64,000 nt of DNA from Acinetobacter portensis (GCF_009372215.1 NZ_LWRV01000040.1:1-64000), one strand, 5' to 3'; positions 29,268-39,673 are shown, numbered from the stretch's first letter. Numbers and translations: made by a program. The notes: generated from the sequence alone by a model not told the origin.

Positions 29268-30572
29268 GTGAAACCAGTTCGTCTGGCAATCCTCGGTCTA
29301 GGTACTGTGGGTGGTGGTGCCCTTAAACTATTACAAGAAAATGCTGCTGAGATTAGACGTCGCACCGATCGTGAAATTCAAATTACCCATGTGGGTACAC
29401 GTCGTCCTCGTCCTGATCTTAATCTTCCAGACACCGTAAAACAAAGCGCAGATTTACTCGATATCGTACGTCAACCCGATGTAGACGTTGTCGTTGAAGT
29501 GATGGGCGGTATTCATCCTGCTTATGAAATCATTAAAGAAGCTATTTTAAACGGTAAACAAGTTGTTACTGCAAACAAAGCACTTCTTGCTGAACATGGT
29601 AATGAACTGTTTAAACTTGCAGATGACCATCATGTACAAATTGCTTATGAAGCTGCCGTTGCAGGTGGTATTCCAATCATTAAAGTGATGCGTGAAGGCT
29701 TGGCTGCCAATAAAATTGATTGGTTAGCAGGTATCATCAACGGTACAGGCAACTTCATTTTGACAGAAATGCGTGACAAAGGTCGTGCATTTGAAGATGT
29801 CTTAAAAGAAGCACAAGAATTAGGTTATGCAGAAGCAGATCCAACCTTTGACGTTGAAGGTATTGATGCTGCGCACAAGCTGACTTTGCTTGCCTCAATT
29901 GCATTTGGTATTCCGCTTCAGTTCGATAAAGTCTTCACAGAAGGCATTAGCAAAATTACTGCACAAGATGTGAAATATGCTGAAGACTTAGGCTTCCGTA
30001 TTAAACACTTAGGCATTGCAAAACGTGCTGAAACAGGTATTGAGCTTCGTGTACACCCAACGCTTATTCCTGAAGATCAGCTTATTGCCAATGTAAATGG
30101 CGTTAAAAACGCTGTTTTAGTTCACGCCAATGCAGTTGGTCCAACTCTTTACTATGGTGCAGGTGCAGGCGCAGGTCCTACAGCCTCAGCGGTTGTTGCA
30201 GACATTGTCGATATTGTCCGTGACATCTCTTATACAGAAGATGGTTCAGGTACGATTCCACAGCTTGCTTTTGAAAACTTAACTGACTTAACGATTTTAA
30301 GTCGTGAAGAAATGACCACGGGCTACTACATTCGCATTAATGCAGAAGATCAAACAGGTGTTCTTGCAAATGTGACAAGTATTTTAAGTCATAATGGCAT
30401 TAGCATTGATGCAATCATGCAACAACCACGCTTAAAAGACCTCATTCCTATCGTGATTTTGACAGATCCTGTTAAAGAATCGAAGATGGATGAAGCACTT
30501 CAACAAATTCAAGCATTACCAGTGATTCATGGCGAAATTGTACGAATTCGTTTAGAATCGCTTGATAATTAA
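29268..30572 (+). CDS. hom: Homoserine dehydrogenase
   Basis: NAD(P)H-dependent reduction of aspartate semialdehyde to homoserine, the branch toward threonine and methionine. The 434-aa protein has the Rossmann start LAILGLGTVGGG, the catalytic NGTGNFILTEM and GYAEADPTFDVEG segments, and a C-terminal ACT domain (about 350-430) for threonine feedback. The GTG start was chosen because GGAG lies 6 bases upstream. It is followed 57 bp later by thrC, with which it is probably co-transcribed. Confidence 0.97.
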   Translation: MKPVRLAILGLGTVGGGALKLLQENAAEIRRRTDREIQITHVGTRRPRPDLNLPDTVKQSADLLDIVRQPDVDVVVEVMGGIHPAYEIIKEAILNGKQVVTANKALLAEHGNELFKLADDHHVQIAYEAAVAGGIPIIKVMREGLAANKIDWLAGIINGTGNFILTEMRDKGRAFEDVLKEAQELGYAEADPTFDVEGIDAAHKLTLLASIAFGIPLQFDKVFTEGISKITAQDVKYAEDLGFRIKHLGIAKRAETGIELRVHPTLIPEDQLIANVNGVKNAVLVHANAVGPTLYYGAGAGAGPTASAVVADIVDIVRDISYTEDGSGTIPQLAFENLTDLTILSREEMTTGYYIRINAEDQTGVLANVTSILSHNGISIDAIMQQPRLKDLIPIVILTDPVKESKMDEALQQIQALPVIHGEIVRIRLESLDN

Positions 30573-30629
30573 TCGGGTCGAGGGGATATCCTCCCCTTGC
30601 CAAGCTCTACACACAATTGGAACATCATC

Positions 30630-31769
30630 ATGTCGAATGCCAATCGTTATACTGGTTTAGTTGACCGCTATCGCGACCGTTTACCAGTGTCTGCCACTAC
30701 TAAAGCAATTTCTTTAGGTGAAGGTAATACCCCACTGATTAAGCTTGCGAATATTCCGCGCATTATTGGCAAAAATGTTGAAATTTATGTGAAGTACGAG
30801 GGCTTAAACCCGACTGGTTCATTTAAAGACCGTGGTATGACCATGGCGGTAACAAAAGCTGCTGAAGAAGGCTCAAAAGCTATTATCTGTGCATCTACAG
30901 GCAATACTTCAGCCGCTGCGGCTGCTTATGCGGCTCGTGCAGGTATGAAAGCGTTTGTTTTAATTCCTGAAGGCAAAATTGCCATGGGCAAAATGGCGCA
31001 AGCGATGATGTACGGTGCAATCACCATGCAAATTCGCGGTAACTTTGATGATGGTATGCGCCTAGTTAAAGAAATTGCAGATAAAGCCCCTGTAACAATT
31101 GTAAACTCAATCAACCCATACCGTTTGCAAGGTCAAAAAACCATTGCTTACGAAATTGTTGATGAATTAGGTCGCGCACCTGATTACCACTGCCTACCTG
31201 TAGGTAATGCAGGCAACATCACTGCACATTGGATGGGTTATACAGAGGCTGTTGCAAACCAACCTGCGGGCGAGTTTGAACAAGTTGTTTATGACCCTGA
31301 AACTGATGCTTTCACAGGTCCAAAACCTGCAGGCTTGCCAATTATGGCAGGTTACCAAGCTTCTGGCGCTGCTCCATTCTTACGTGGTGCACCTGTTGAG
31401 AATCCTGAAACTGTAGCAACTGCTATTCGTATTGGTAATCCTCAAAGCTGGAACCATGCTAAAGCTGTTGTACGTGATTCAAATGGTTGGTTCGATGAAT
31501 TAACAGATGCTGAAATTTTAGAAGCTCAACGCTTGCTTTCTATGTATGAAGGCGTGTTTGTTGAACCTGCTTCTGCTGCTTCTGTTGGCGGTGCAATCCG
31601 TGACATTAAAGCCGGCAAAATCAAAGAAGGCTCAGTGATTGTATGTACTGTTACAGGTAACGGTCTGAAAGATCCTGACACAGCAATCAAACAATGTTCT
31701 GATGCTGTTATGCTTTCAATTGATGCAACTTTAGATCAAGTTCGCGATTCAATTTTATCTAATATGTAA
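30630..31769 (+). CDS. thrC: Threonine synthase
   Basis: PLP enzyme converting O-phosphohomoserine to threonine. The 379-aa protein carries the PLP lysine motif NPTGSFKDRGM, the ASTGNTSAAAAAYAAR substrate/phosphate loop and PVGNAGN. ATG of MSNANRY was chosen over an upstream in-frame TTG because GGAA lies 9 bases before it. The gene ends the xerD-dsbC-hom-thrC block and is followed by a strong terminator. Confidence 0.97.
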   Translation: MSNANRYTGLVDRYRDRLPVSATTKAISLGEGNTPLIKLANIPRIIGKNVEIYVKYEGLNPTGSFKDRGMTMAVTKAAEEGSKAIICASTGNTSAAAAAYAARAGMKAFVLIPEGKIAMGKMAQAMMYGAITMQIRGNFDDGMRLVKEIADKAPVTIVNSINPYRLQGQKTIAYEIVDELGRAPDYHCLPVGNAGNITAHWMGYTEAVANQPAGEFEQVVYDPETDAFTGPKPAGLPIMAGYQASGAAPFLRGAPVENPETVATAIRIGNPQSWNHAKAVVRDSNGWFDELTDAEILEAQRLLSMYEGVFVEPASAASVGGAIRDIKAGKIKEGSVIVCTVTGNGLKDPDTAIKQCSDAVMLSIDATLDQVRDSILSNM

Positions 31770-31795
31770 TTTATTTTAGACACTTAGATAGAAAA

Positions 31796-31825
31796 TAAAA
31801 AACCCTGCACATGCAGGGTTTTTTA
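31796..31825 (+). terminator. Bidirectional terminator between thrC and pbpG
   Basis: Stem AACCCTGC/GCAGGGTT with a 4-base loop is flanked by A and T tracts; it lies between the convergent ends of thrC and pbpG. Confidence 0.88.
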
Positions 31826-31870
31826 TTGCTAAACCTTTAAGTGTTGAGTCAACTTAAAGATTCCCTCAAA

Positions 31871-32929
31871 TTAAACACGTTTTGGTAATTGGCTTGCCCA
31901 GTTCATTAAACGAACAGCATCGTCATTACGTGCTTGGGTATTATTCGCACCTAAAATAACCACGACAGCAGGACGATTATTTAATGTGGTATGCATCACC
32001 ACACAACGACCTGCTTCATTAATATATCCAGTTTTAGAAATATTAATATTCCAACCACCATTACGCACAAGCGCATTTGTATTGTTCGATTTTAATACAC
32101 GATACCCTAAGTTAAAATCATAGCTTGGCGTAGTAGAAAATTGACGAATTAAACTATATTGCGATGCCGCAGTAACCAAAATACCAAGATCACGTGCTGA
32201 AGCCACGTTACGTGGGTCTAAGCCGCTCGATTCAACATAATGTGTTGACGACATACCCAAACTACGTGCTTTTGCATTCATTGCAGCAAAGAAGGCTGTA
32301 CGACCACCTGGATATGTTCGCGCTAATGCCGCTGCAGCAGGATTTTCAGATTTCATTAAAGCAAATAATAAAACCTCTGCACGATTCATCTTATCGCCAA
32401 CGCGTAAAGTCGAACTCGAGTTCTTACCACCTGCCCCAGCAAAGTCAATTTGTTGTAGCGTAATTTGCTCCGACATATTTAAACGTGCATCTGCAGTAAC
32501 AACAGCAGTCATTAGCTTGGTAAGAGAAGCAATTGGCAATGCTGTATTGGCATTTTTACCAAACAATACTTCACCTGTTTGCGCATCCATCACCAAAGCA
32601 GCACGAGCATTTACAGAGGGCTGATTTGAATAACTTGAAGTATCTAAAATTTGTACTGTTTTAGGTGCTGCTTGAACCGCACTAGAGCCACTACGAACAG
32701 TTGTCGTAACATTTACTGAACCTTTCGGTGATGGTTCACTATATGCTGCTGTATTCGCAGATACATCCCCATTTAACAGTAAGTTTGCTTCCTCAGAAGA
32801 CCAACTGATATTTGCTTGGTTTGAATTCCCTGAAGAATTCATCACAATTTCTGCAAATCCTGTTGAACTCATGCAAAGAAGTAATGATGCTCCCAAAGCA
32901 TTCATTAACGCTTTTTTAGTATTTTTCAC
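31871..32929 (-). CDS. pbpG: D-alanyl-D-alanine endopeptidase PBP7/8
   Basis: A 352-aa low-molecular-weight penicillin-binding protein of peptidase family S11 that cleaves cross-links in periplasmic peptidoglycan. It begins at GTG with a signal peptide ending near GFA-E. The mature N-terminus holds about 70 Ser/Asn/Ala-rich residues, then the catalytic domain with SLTK (135-138), SEN (194-196) and KTG (299-301). The short C-terminus without a membrane-binding helix fits PBP7 rather than PBP5/6. It is divergent from gacA. A 9-bp inverted repeat lies in its leader (32950-32977). Confidence 0.93.
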   Translation of the reverse strand: MKNTKKALMNALGASLLLCMSSTGFAEIVMNSSGNSNQANISWSSEEANLLLNGDVSANTAAYSEPSPKGSVNVTTTVRSGSSAVQAAPKTVQILDTSSYSNQPSVNARAALVMDAQTGEVLFGKNANTALPIASLTKLMTAVVTADARLNMSEQITLQQIDFAGAGGKNSSSTLRVGDKMNRAEVLLFALMKSENPAAAALARTYPGGRTAFFAAMNAKARSLGMSSTHYVESSGLDPRNVASARDLGILVTAASQYSLIRQFSTTPSYDFNLGYRVLKSNNTNALVRNGGWNINISKTGYINEAGRCVVMHTTLNNRPAVVVILGANNTQARNDDAVRLMNWASQLPKRV

Positions 32930-33147
32930 GAATATTTACTCAACTTATGGAGGTAATATACATTTGCGTATTACCTCAAATATGCCTTACATTTAACACA
33001 AAAGAGTGAACAATATATAGCCCACTTTTTAATGTTCAGATGTTTTCAATTAATATTGATAATAGGATTGCTAATTTTGTCATTTCATTGCAAGCTTATT
33101 TTGCGTTATGTAACAAAAAAGATGAATAAACTAGAGGGAGATTGCGG

Positions 33148-33783
33148 GTGATCACAGTTTTAGTGGTAGATGACCATGAATTAGTACGCACTGGCATTTG
33201 TCGGATGCTAGAAGATCATGCCGAAATTGATGTCATTGGACAAGCTGAATCAGGTGAAGAAGCCATTAACCTTATCCGCCAAAATGCCCCAAATGTAGTC
33301 TTACTTGATGTGAATATGCCAGGTATTGGTGGCGTAGAAACAACACGTCGCTTATTGCAGTCATCACCAGAGACAAAAGTGATTGCTGTCAGTGGTTTAG
33401 CTGAAGAACCATATCCATCTTTACTTCTAAAAGCAGGTGCAAAAGGTTATATCACCAAAGGTGCTCCTGTTACCGAAATGGTACGTGCAATTAATAAAGT
33501 AATGCAGGGTGGTAAATACTTTAGTGCAGATATTGCGGAACAGTTAGCAAGTTCATATTTATCCGATACTCAACAATCACCATTCGACAGTTTATCTGAA
33601 CGTGAAATGCAAGTTGCGATGATGGTTGTAAACTGTATTAGCACACAAGAAATCTCTGATAAGCTTTTTGTTAGTGTTAAAACGGTCAACACTTATCGCT
33701 ACCGTATTTTTGAAAAATTAAACATTGATAGTGATGTTAAACTCACCCACTTAGCAATGCGATATGGCTTGATTAAACCTTAA
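33148..33783 (+). CDS. gacA: GacA/UvrY-type LuxR response regulator
   Basis: A 211-aa regulator with a receiver domain (Asp8/Asp9 and phosphoacceptor Asp54 in LLDVNMPGIGG, Lys in YITKGAP) and a C-terminal LuxR helix-turn-helix (about 145-205; SLSEREMQVAMMVV...SVKTVNTYRYRIFEKL). The best family match is GacA, which acts with the hybrid kinase GacS. The GTG start fits the AGGGAG site better than the TTG two codons before it. No kinase of the GacS type is nearby, as expected for this orphan-located regulator; pilS-pilR follow. Confidence 0.9.
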   Translation: MITVLVVDDHELVRTGICRMLEDHAEIDVIGQAESGEEAINLIRQNAPNVVLLDVNMPGIGGVETTRRLLQSSPETKVIAVSGLAEEPYPSLLLKAGAKGYITKGAPVTEMVRAINKVMQGGKYFSADIAEQLASSYLSDTQQSPFDSLSEREMQVAMMVVNCISTQEISDKLFVSVKTVNTYRYRIFEKLNIDSDVKLTHLAMRYGLIKP

Positions 33784-33809
33784 ATTAAGCACGAGCAACC
33801 TACACGCTT

Positions 33810-35378
33810 ATGTATTCTAACTATAGTAATTCTGAGCTCAATAGATATCGATTAGGGACGTGGTATGGCTCATACCGTCTCATTATTGCGCTTTGTCTTT
33901 TCTTTGTTTTTTTTCTGACCTTCCAAAATTTACAGCACGAATATGGTCATCCGTTACTCTATTTAGCTACCATTAGTATTTATATTTTAAGTAGTCTAAT
34001 CCAACTCATTTTTTATAAATATTTTTCATCGAAAATTATTCGACAAATCACTCTATTTTTTGCTGTTGATGTCTTATTTTTCAGTGCACTAACTTTTGCT
34101 TCTAACGGCCCAAGCTTACACATCAGCCTATTATTCGTGATTGCTATTTTTGCAGCATCACTCCTTTTAGAATCTAAAAACGCCCTATTTATCACACTTA
34201 TTGCTGTCATTAGTGTGGTTTACCAGCAATTTCTAGGCGGTCTCTTTTCGTTCACATCACTGAATAATATTGGCAATAGTGCTCTACTTTCAATTTTATT
34301 TGTCTTTGTTTATATTTGCGGACAAATTACAGTTCGACGTTTTCAATTGCTTGAAAATTGGAGTTTTACCCAATCATTAGAAATCAATAAACTACAAAAT
34401 ATTAATCGATATATTTTAGAACAAATTGAAACAGGCTATTTAGTATTAGATGAAAATTGCCATATTGCACTGAGTAATCCTGCTGCAAGAGAATTATTAG
34501 GTATTAGCCCTTTATATGCAATTGAGCCTTTTCCACTTTATAAAGCTCAACCCGATTTATTTGAAATTTTAAAATTTGATCAACTTAAAGATGGGGAAAA
34601 ATTTGAGTTTGAATCTCAACAAAGTCACTATCACATTCACATTAAAGTTCAAAAATTACTTGTGCCCCATCAAACCTTAACACTTTTAGTTTTACAAGAT
34701 TCAAAGCGAATTAATCAGCATGCACAACAGCTAAAACTAGCATCTTTAGGGCAATTATCAGCCAGTATTGCGCATGAAATTAGAAACCCTTTGGCTGCAA
34801 TTATTCAAGCAAATCATCTTTTACAAGGAAGTGATGAAAATCAGCAAGAGCAATTGAGCAAAATGATTAGCAAGCAAGCTCAGCGTATTGATCAAATTAT
34901 TCACGATACCTTGAGCATGGTTAAAAATAATGAAACACGTGCTTCAACAATCCACCTAAATGAATTCATACCGTCTTTTATTCAAGATAATCTGCCAGAT
35001 ATTGCAGATAAAATTCACTTAAACATTGAACCGTCTTCTATAATAAATTTTGATGAATCACAGATTCAACAAGTGCTTATTAATCTTTTACGTAATGCCG
35101 TGCGCCATAATTCAGCAGATAAAAATTATATTGAATTAAATATCTATAGCCATTTCCAAAGCATACAAATTGATATCATCGATTTTGGTGAGGGCGTTGC
35201 AAATAAAAACATTCGCTCGTTGTTTCAACCTTTTTTTAGTACAGAAATTACAGGAACTGGATTAGGATTATATTTATCCCATAGTTTTTGTGAGGCAAAT
35301 CAAGCTAAACTAAGCTATGTAGAACAACAACTTGGGGCTTGTTTTAGAATTGAGTGCCCGCGTATAGTCATAAATTAG
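33810..35378 (+). CDS. pilS: Type IV pilus sensor kinase PilS
   Basis: A 522-aa inner-membrane histidine kinase. Six hydrophobic segments fill residues 20-175, followed by a PAS-like domain (about 200-300) and a HisKA/HATPase core with phosphoacceptor His322 in SIAHEIRNPLAA, an N-box LINLLRNAVRHN and a G-box FFSTEITGTGLGLYL. It is followed by pilR after 15 bp. The PilS-PilR pair turns on pilA through sigma-54 in Pseudomonas and Acinetobacter; here it lies 26 bp after gacA and may share its transcript. Confidence 0.93.
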   Translation: MYSNYSNSELNRYRLGTWYGSYRLIIALCLFFVFFLTFQNLQHEYGHPLLYLATISIYILSSLIQLIFYKYFSSKIIRQITLFFAVDVLFFSALTFASNGPSLHISLLFVIAIFAASLLLESKNALFITLIAVISVVYQQFLGGLFSFTSLNNIGNSALLSILFVFVYICGQITVRRFQLLENWSFTQSLEINKLQNINRYILEQIETGYLVLDENCHIALSNPAARELLGISPLYAIEPFPLYKAQPDLFEILKFDQLKDGEKFEFESQQSHYHIHIKVQKLLVPHQTLTLLVLQDSKRINQHAQQLKLASLGQLSASIAHEIRNPLAAIIQANHLLQGSDENQQEQLSKMISKQAQRIDQIIHDTLSMVKNNETRASTIHLNEFIPSFIQDNLPDIADKIHLNIEPSSIINFDESQIQQVLINLLRNAVRHNSADKNYIELNIYSHFQSIQIDIIDFGEGVANKNIRSLFQPFFSTEITGTGLGLYLSHSFCEANQAKLSYVEQQLGACFRIECPRIVIN

Positions 35379-35393
35379 CTTTGGGGAATTACT

Positions 35394-36803
35394 TTGAATT
35401 CAACACCACTCATCTTACTTGTAGATGATGAAGAAGATTTATGTACGCTCATGTCTATGACATTATCCCGAATGGGGATGCAAACACATGTAGCACATCA
35501 AATTACGCAAGCTAAAAAATTACTGGCTGAAAATAACTATAATGCCTGCTTAACCGACTTCAATTTACCCGACGGGAATGGCATTGAACTTGTTCAGCAT
35601 ATTTCTGAAAAATACCCACAAATTCCTGTTGCTGTCCTTACTGCTTATGGGAATATGGATATTGCTATTTCTGCCTTAAAAGCGGGTGCATTTGACTTTG
35701 TAAATAAGCCTATTAAACAAAACCACCTTCAACAACTTTTAGATAAAGCCCTTAATCAGCCTCAGATATTGACTGAAAGCAATAATGAAAACTTACTAGA
35801 AAATAAAATGCTGATTGGGCAATCTGTACCTATCCAGCAATTAAAAACAACGCTGAAAAAAATTGCACGTTCTCAGACACCAGTATTCATTACAGGTGAA
35901 TCTGGTACAGGTAAAGAAGTCGTGGCCAATCTTGTACATCGTTTAAGTAATCGCAATGAAGGACCTTTTATTGCCATTAATTGTGGTGCGATTCCATCAG
36001 AATTAATGGAAAGTGAGTTATTTGGACATAAAAAAGGAAGCTTTACAGGTGCAACACAAGATAAACAAGGTTTAATTCAATCAGCACATGGAGGAAGCTT
36101 ATTTTTAGATGAAATTGCAGATTTACCTTTGAATATGCAGGTCAAATTACTTCGTGCTGTACAAGAAAAACGAATTCGTCCTCTTGGTTCAGATACAGAA
36201 ATTGATGTGGATTTTCGCGTGATTAGCGCCAGTCATCAAGATTTAGAAGCGCTGGTTCAACAAGGACGCTTCCGCCAAGACTTATTCTTCCGTATTCATG
36301 TGATGGATCTTGTACTTCCGCCATTAAGAGACCGCGGTAATGATATTCTGTTATTAGCCGAACACTTTATTCAACGTGTTTCTCAAGAATGGCGTATCTC
36401 ACCTAAATATCTAACAGATAAAGCAAAAATACTTTTACTTGAGCAATATTATCCGGGCAACGTTCGTGAATTAAGAAATATTATTGAACGAGCAATGGCA
36501 CTAAGCGATGACAAATCGATTAATATCCAACACTTACAAAGCACTCCATTAAAGCAATTTTCTATTCAAACGGAAGAAATCACTCAAACACCTGAATATA
36601 AATATGAAAAAACCTTAAATACCCATAAATTGCCGACTGAAGGTTTAGAGCTTTACTTAGAAAAAATTGAAAAAGAAATTCTATTAAATGCGTTAAATTT
36701 AACACATTGGAATCGAACATTAGCTGCAAAAAAACTAGGGATGTCTTTTCGCTCTTTACGCTATCGTTTAAAAAAATTTGAACTAGATATAGATGAGGAG
36801 TAA
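35394..36803 (+). CDS. pilR: Sigma-54-dependent response regulator PilR
   Basis: A 469-aa NtrC-type activator. Receiver domain with Asp55 (CLTDFNLPDG), AAA+ domain with Walker A GESGTGKE and the sigma-54 contact loop ESELFGHKKGSFTGA (the GSFTGA form also found in Pseudomonas PilR), LFLDEIADLPL as Walker B, and a Fis-type helix-turn-helix at the C-terminus (NRTLAAKKLGMSFRSLRYRL). The start codon is TTG with GGGG 7 bases upstream. It partners PilS. Confidence 0.94.
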   Translation: MNSTPLILLVDDEEDLCTLMSMTLSRMGMQTHVAHQITQAKKLLAENNYNACLTDFNLPDGNGIELVQHISEKYPQIPVAVLTAYGNMDIAISALKAGAFDFVNKPIKQNHLQQLLDKALNQPQILTESNNENLLENKMLIGQSVPIQQLKTTLKKIARSQTPVFITGESGTGKEVVANLVHRLSNRNEGPFIAINCGAIPSELMESELFGHKKGSFTGATQDKQGLIQSAHGGSLFLDEIADLPLNMQVKLLRAVQEKRIRPLGSDTEIDVDFRVISASHQDLEALVQQGRFRQDLFFRIHVMDLVLPPLRDRGNDILLLAEHFIQRVSQEWRISPKYLTDKAKILLLEQYYPGNVRELRNIIERAMALSDDKSINIQHLQSTPLKQFSIQTEEITQTPEYKYEKTLNTHKLPTEGLELYLEKIEKEILLNALNLTHWNRTLAAKKLGMSFRSLRYRLKKFELDIDEE

Positions 36804-36810
36804 TGCATTA

Positions 36811-37983
36811 TTATTTTTGAGCAATTAGTAATTCTGTAATATGTTCAATATAGCTTTCTTCTTTCATATCCTGCTGTAAAACATACTTCTGATTTGGCTG
36901 AATTCCAACGCCTTCAATCATTGCACCTTTTGGGGTGTAATAGTGCGAAACTGTCATTTGTAGCGCAGCGCCATTTGAAAGAGGGAATAACTTTTGCACT
37001 ACGCCTTTGCCATAACTCTTATCGCCCATCACCCATGCCCGACCATGGTCTTTTAATGCTGCGGTAAATACTTCAGCAGCAGATGCAGAGCGATTGTTAA
37101 TTAATATTCCAAGTTTTAACTTTTGGAACTCTGAACTTGGCAAGGCTTGGAATTGTTGATCACCCTCAGATCTACTTTTAGTTGAAACAATAACACCTTG
37201 ATTAAGAAATAAATCTGCACTTTCAACAGCTGCCGACAACAATCCACCAGGGTTATTTCTTAGATCAATTAAAACGCCTTTTAAACGTGGTGTTGTATGT
37301 TGTTCAATTATATTTTTAATTTCATTGGCAGTATCTTGCTGAAAAACTTGCACTTTAATGACAAGAATTTGATTACTGAGTAGTTGAGCTTGAATATCTG
37401 TTTCTATTTTTTTATTTCTAACAAGTGTAATAGGAATGCTTTTATCTGTAAGTTGAATCTCTAAAGTTGAACCTACTGAGCCTGATAACAAATTATTGAC
37501 TTGATCATGATTGAGTTTTTTTAACTCTTGATTATCAACTTTAAAAATAACCATTCCATTTTTAAGACCTAGCTTTGCTGAATCAGCATCTGCTTTTAAG
37601 CCCTTAATAACCCACTGATGTATTTGATTATCATACAATAAGTCAAAATCTACCGAAGCAAACTCACCTTCGGTATATTGTAGAAGTTGCTTATAGTCTT
37701 CTGGTGATAAATAGCGAGAATAGCGGTCTAAACCTGAAACTAAACCTTTAATGGCTTGTTGAAATAAGTCATCATCATTTTTTTCAGCAACATAGTTATC
37801 TTTCACAATGCCGTAAATTTGAACGAAATTTTGAATTGCTTCAACAGGAACTTCTGCATATTCCTGCTCATCATCTAAAGATAGTACATCTGGCTTTTGA
37901 GGCTTTTGTTTCGCCCAAGCAGGTGAAAGGCTCAAACACATTAAGCATGTTGTTATTAAAGCAACAGTATTGTGTCGAGCCAT
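36811..37983 (-). CDS. ctpA: Carboxy-terminal processing protease (S41)
   Basis: A 390-aa periplasmic serine protease of the CtpA/Prc group. A signal peptide ends near PAWA (residue 24); the PDZ domain spans about 105-190 and the catalytic core contains LRNNPGG, the nucleophile region NNRSASAAE (Ser301 by spacing to the general base) and Lys326 in SYGKGVVQ. The PDZ ligand loop is less typical than in E. coli Prc, and the protein is much shorter, so it fits the CtpA subclass. It follows gpmI by 18 bp and is convergent with pilR. Confidence 0.9.
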   Translation of the reverse strand: MARHNTVALITTCLMCLSLSPAWAKQKPQKPDVLSLDDEQEYAEVPVEAIQNFVQIYGIVKDNYVAEKNDDDLFQQAIKGLVSGLDRYSRYLSPEDYKQLLQYTEGEFASVDFDLLYDNQIHQWVIKGLKADADSAKLGLKNGMVIFKVDNQELKKLNHDQVNNLLSGSVGSTLEIQLTDKSIPITLVRNKKIETDIQAQLLSNQILVIKVQVFQQDTANEIKNIIEQHTTPRLKGVLIDLRNNPGGLLSAAVESADLFLNQGVIVSTKSRSEGDQQFQALPSSEFQKLKLGILINNRSASAAEVFTAALKDHGRAWVMGDKSYGKGVVQKLFPLSNGAALQMTVSHYYTPKGAMIEGVGIQPNQKYVLQQDMKEESYIEHITELLIAQK

Positions 37984-38001
37984 TCATTCACCTTTTATAA
38001 T

Positions 38002-39549
38002 TTATGGTATTAGAGTAATTAGATTACGACCTTGCATTTCTTTAGGTACAGGAAGGTGCATTAATGTTAAAAGTGTCGGTGATACATCTGCAAGTACGCC
38101 ACCTTCAGCAATAGTTGCTTGTGTAGGTCCTACATAAATAAACGGCACAAGTTCTGTTGTGTGTTGAGTATGAACCTGACCACTTACGTAATCTTGCATT
38201 TGTTCAACATTACCATGATCTGCTGTCACAATCATATGACCTTTTTGTGCCATAACTGCTTCATACACTCGACCTAGGCATGTATCTACAGCTTCAACGG
38301 CTTTCACTGCTGCATCAAACTTACCTGTATGACCAACCATATCACCATTTGCATAGTTCACAACCAACAGATCGAACTCACCTGAGTGAATGGCAGCAAC
38401 CAACTCATCTGTTACTTCATATGCACTCATTTCTGGTTTTAAATCATATGTTGCAACATTTGGAGATGGAATAAGAATACGTTTTTCGCCAACATATTCA
38501 TCTTCACGACCACCACTAAAGAAGAATGTTACATGTGCATATTTTTCAGTTTCAGCAATACGTAGTTGTGTTTTACCTAATTCAGATAAATACTCACCAA
38601 TTGAATTTTTTAATGCTTCAGGCATATAAGCCACAGGTGCATCAATGGTTGCTTGGTAGCGTGTAAGCATTACAAATTTAGATAAATTTGGAACAACTTT
38701 ACGTTCAAAACCTACAAAATCTTTTTCGACAAATGCTTTGGTAATTTCACGCGCACGGTCAGCACGGAAGTTCATAAATACAACGCTATCGCCATCTTGA
38801 ATTTTTGCGATATCACCAATGCGTGTTGCTTTGACAAACTCATCGGTTTCTTCAGCAGCATAAGCAAGTTCTAAACCTTCTGTAGCCGTAGCAACTGTAC
38901 GTGCAGCTTCACCTTCTGTTAAAAGACGATAAGCTTGTTCAACACGATCCCAACGGTTATCACGATCCATTGCAAAATAACGACCAATCATGGTCACAAT
39001 ATGACCTTGACCTGGGTATTGGGCAAAAACTGCATCTAATTTTTCAAGCGATGGTTGAGCACTTTTTGGTGGTGTATCACGACCATCTAAGAAAGCATGA
39101 AGATAAACTTTTGCACCACGTTTTAATGCAAGTTCAACCATTGCAACAATGTGATCTTCATGTGAATGTACACCACCTTCAGACAATAAACCTAAGATGT
39201 GTACCGCACCATTTGAAGCTTTGGCTTTTTCTACAGCATCGACTAGAACTTCATGCTCAAAAAAATCACCTGTACGGATGTCTTTGGTAATGCGTGTGAA
39301 ATCTTGATACAACACACGACCTGCACCCAAATTCATATGTCCAACTTCGGAGTTACCCATTTGTCCATCTGGAAGACCAACATCTTCGCCTGAACCAGAA
39401 ATTAAACCATGCGGATGCTTTTCCTGCATTGCAGTCAAATTAGGCCGTTTTGCTGCTAAAAAGGCATTGTCTTCAACCTCTACGCGGTGCCCCACACCAT
39501 CCATAATGACTAAAACGTGAGGGATTTTGTCAGCAGTTGCAACCGTCAT
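38002..39549 (-). CDS. gpmI: 2,3-bisphosphoglycerate-independent phosphoglycerate mutase
   Basis: Mn-dependent interconversion of 3- and 2-phosphoglycerate. The 515-aa protein has the phospho-acceptor Ser67 in [26 protein letters not shown], and the metal-binding [11 protein letters not shown]. The ATG of MTVATADK follows AAGAG at 8 bases; an in-frame GTG three codons earlier overlaps that region. Leads a gpmI-ctpA unit. A perfect 20-bp palindrome lies 40 bp upstream. Confidence 0.97.
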   Translation of the reverse strand: MTVATADKIPHVLVIMDGVGHRVEVEDNAFLAAKRPNLTAMQEKHPHGLISGSGEDVGLPDGQMGNSEVGHMNLGAGRVLYQDFTRITKDIRTGDFFEHEVLVDAVEKAKASNGAVHILGLLSEGGVHSHEDHIVAMVELALKRGAKVYLHAFLDGRDTPPKSAQPSLEKLDAVFAQYPGQGHIVTMIGRYFAMDRDNRWDRVEQAYRLLTEGEAARTVATATEGLELAYAAEETDEFVKATRIGDIAKIQDGDSVVFMNFRADRAREITKAFVEKDFVGFERKVVPNLSKFVMLTRYQATIDAPVAYMPEALKNSIGEYLSELGKTQLRIAETEKYAHVTFFFSGGREDEYVGEKRILIPSPNVATYDLKPEMSAYEVTDELVAAIHSGEFDLLVVNYANGDMVGHTGKFDAAVKAVEAVDTCLGRVYEAVMAQKGHMIVTADHGNVEQMQDYVSGQVHTQHTTELVPFIYVGPTQATIAEGGVLADVSPTLLTLMHLPVPKEMQGRNLITLIP

Positions 39550-39588
39550 GATATACACTCTTTTCTGTTTACAAATTAATCAATACAT

Positions 39589-39608
39589 TTTACCGAAATT
39601 TCGGTAAA
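39589..39608. promoter_or_regulatory. Perfect 20-bp palindrome upstream of gpmI
   Basis: TTTACCGAAATTTCGGTAAA is fully self-complementary, with no loop, and lies 40 bp before the gpmI start and 65 bp after the lptG stop. It lacks a T tract, so it does not look like an intrinsic terminator; a dimeric repressor or activator site is more likely. I do not recognise the regulator. Confidence 0.45.
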
Positions 39609-39673
39609 GACTCTATGTGTACTCAATGGTTAAAGCCACTAACGCACATTGTTTTCTTCAATTTACCGTATTT

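Noticed and set aside
30575-30600. GC-rich inverted repeat GGGGA/TCCCC between hom and thrC
   Set aside because: Short stem and no T tract; it does not qualify as a terminator and may simply be chance in the junction.
38901-39290. Plus-strand reading frame of 129 codons inside gpmI
   Set aside because: Antisense to catalytic gpmI sequence, rich in His and Leu, with no start signal.
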